In this document: positions 8,201-9,210 of the stretch, one piece after another | Layout of the letters: each line of letters opens with the position of its first letter | How positions within the stretch are numbered: the first letter of the stretch is position 1 | Source of the DNA: Oceanospirillaceae bacterium | GTDB taxonomy: Bacteria > Pseudomonadota > Gammaproteobacteria > Pseudomonadales > Balneatricaceae | DNA length: 9,210 nt | Direction: 5' to 3' | NCBI GenBank assembly: GCA_003523085.1 | Contig: DPHD01000081.1 | Span: forward strand, 1 to 9,210 | The notes under the pieces: generated by a model | Seen by the model: only the letters and a program-made list of their open reading frames with translations | What the model was told of the DNA's origin: nothing | Database searches by the model: none | Made by a program: the position numbers and the translations under genes

Positions 8201-9176
8201 AGGCGAAGAATTGTTAGTCGATTCACGCACGCAAATCCATCGTATGTGGGCGCAAACCAGCTATCGCTTACAGGCCATGCGCGACAATGCCACTTGCGCA
8301 CAACAAGAATACGACTTGCTTTTGGATGCCAGCAATCCCGGGCTTAATTGTTCTTTAACCTTTAATAGTGAAGACGACATAGCGGCAGACCTTATTGCCA
8401 GTGGCGACCGGCCGCGGGTGGCCATACTACGTGAGCAAGGTGTTAACGGTCAGCTAGAAATGGCTGCAGCCTTTATGAAAGCTGGGTTCGACTGTGTTGA
8501 CGTACACATGAGTGATATTTTAGAGGGCCGTCGTCAACTCAGTGAGTTTAAAGGGCTGGTTGCCTGCGGTGGTTTCTCCTATGGTGACGTATTGGGCGCC
8601 GGCGAAGGCTGGGCTAAGTCTATTTTGTTTAACCCCGTTGCACGTCAGCAGTTTAGCGACTTTTTTGCCCGTGAAGACAGCTTTGCTCTCGGTGTATGTA
8701 ACGGTTGCCAAATGTTGTCTAACTTGCATGAACTGATTCCAGGTAGTGATCATTGGCCTCACTTTGTACGTAACCAATCGGAGCAATTCGAAGGCCGTAC
8801 GGCATTAGTGCAAGTACAAGAAAACGACTCGGTGTTCTTACAAGGGATGGCTGGCTCACACATGCCTATTGCTATTGCTCATGGCGAAGGTCATGCAGAA
8901 TTTGCCAGCGACGCCCAGCGTCAAGCGTGTGAAGCACAGGTGGCCTTAAGGTTTGTGGATGGCTACGGAGAAGTTACCCAAGACTACCCGGCCAACCCTA
9001 ATGGCTCTGTTAATGGTATAACCGGTTTAACCGCCGCCAACGGTCGCGTCACCATTATGATGCCTCATCCAGAACGGGTGTACCGTAGCTGTACTAACTC
9101 ATGGGTCGATGGCGCTTGGGGTGAAGATGGGCCTTGGATGCGTATGTTCCGCAACGCCCGAGTATGGGTGGGATAA
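5268..9176 (+). CDS. purL: Phosphoribosylformylglycinamidine synthase, single-chain form
   Basis: PurL converts FGAR, glutamine and ATP to FGAM in the fourth step of de novo purine synthesis. At 1302 residues (1295 in E. coli) it is the large single-polypeptide form of gammaproteobacteria and eukaryotes, not the split PurL/PurQ/PurS system. An N-terminal PurS-like domain (about 1-145, with [18 protein letters not shown]) is followed by a linker with [21 protein letters not shown]. Two AIR-synthase-like halves follow: the first has [12 protein letters not shown] and [13 protein letters not shown], the second [28 protein letters not shown] (773-781) and YHDRSDGG (888-895). A C-terminal class I glutaminase domain (about 1048-1302) has [18 protein letters not shown], nucleophile C1144 in GVCNGCQ, and H1267 and E1269 in MPHPER. 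A short acidic stretch at 787-797 looks a few residues longer than in E. coli. The gene is intact and ends in TAA. Confidence 0.98.
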   Translation: [1302 protein letters not shown]

Positions 9177-9178
9177 AG

Positions 9179-9210
9179 GTCATCCAGACGAGGCCGTTTT
9201 TGTCATCCTG
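9179..9210 (+). repeat. Repeat units beginning just after purL, cut by the window edge
   Basis: GTCATCC occurs at 9179-9185 and again at 9202-9208, 23 bases apart. The first copy continues as AGACGAGGCCG, resembling the GTCATgCCGGCGTAGGCCGG units found at the left edge of the window when those are read on the minus strand. In both places the units start within a few bases of a stop codon and point the same way relative to the preceding gene. A run of five T (9197-9201) follows GGCCG and could help terminate purL transcription, but the potential stem (ACG/CGT) is only 3 bp, so I do not call a terminator. Confidence 0.45.

Noticed and set aside
9188..9201. Intrinsic terminator after purL (ACG-AGGC-CGT followed by TTTT)
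   Set aside because: The stem is only 3 bp and is too weak for a terminator call. The T-run is recorded under the repeat instead.
1..9210. A novel defence, mobile or biosynthetic system
   Set aside because: All coding capacity is taken by five intact, well-known housekeeping genes. The non-coding intervals are short and contain only promoters, binding sites and dispersed-type repeats.

Overview
The window carries a conserved housekeeping segment of a bacterial chromosome, almost certainly from a gammaproteobacterium. The evidence is the overall similarity of all five proteins to their Escherichia coli counterparts (as recalled, not aligned), the long single-chain PurL of about 1,300 residues, and the divergent xseA/guaBA arrangement known from E. 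coli. The short GTCAT(g/c)CCGG-type repeats at both ends are common in free-living, often marine, gammaproteobacteria. I cannot name a genus, and an Oceanospirillales- or Alteromonadales-like source is only a guess.

Layout: positions 1-108 hold a decaying tandem array of GC-rich, palindromic repeats beyond the 3' end of xseA. xseA (109-1440, minus) encodes the large subunit of exonuclease VII. A 144-bp divergent intergenic region (1441-1584) holds a clear guaB promoter, a weaker xseA promoter candidate, and a possible hairpin in the guaB leader that would cover its ribosome binding site. Four plus-strand genes follow: guaB (1585-3054), guaA (3139-4713), tadA (4743-5258) and purL (5268-9176). 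The spacers between them are 84, 29 and 9 bases, with no obvious terminator in any, so they probably form one operon. After purL, the last 34 bases hold the beginnings of two more repeat units that resemble the family at the left edge.

Function: PurL performs the fourth step of de novo purine synthesis, leading towards IMP. GuaB oxidises IMP to XMP and GuaA aminates XMP to GMP, so the operon holds one step of the common pathway plus the whole guanine branch. TadA does not act on free purines. It converts the tRNA wobble adenosine to inosine, and its presence here is probably conserved synteny rather than pathway membership. XseA is a DNA repair nuclease transcribed the other way.

All five genes look intact, with the active-site motifs I checked in place. 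I see no mobile element, CRISPR array, tRNA, rRNA, phage gene or novel defence-like system. The points worth a second look are the end repeats, the guaB leader hairpin and the tight tadA-purL junction.
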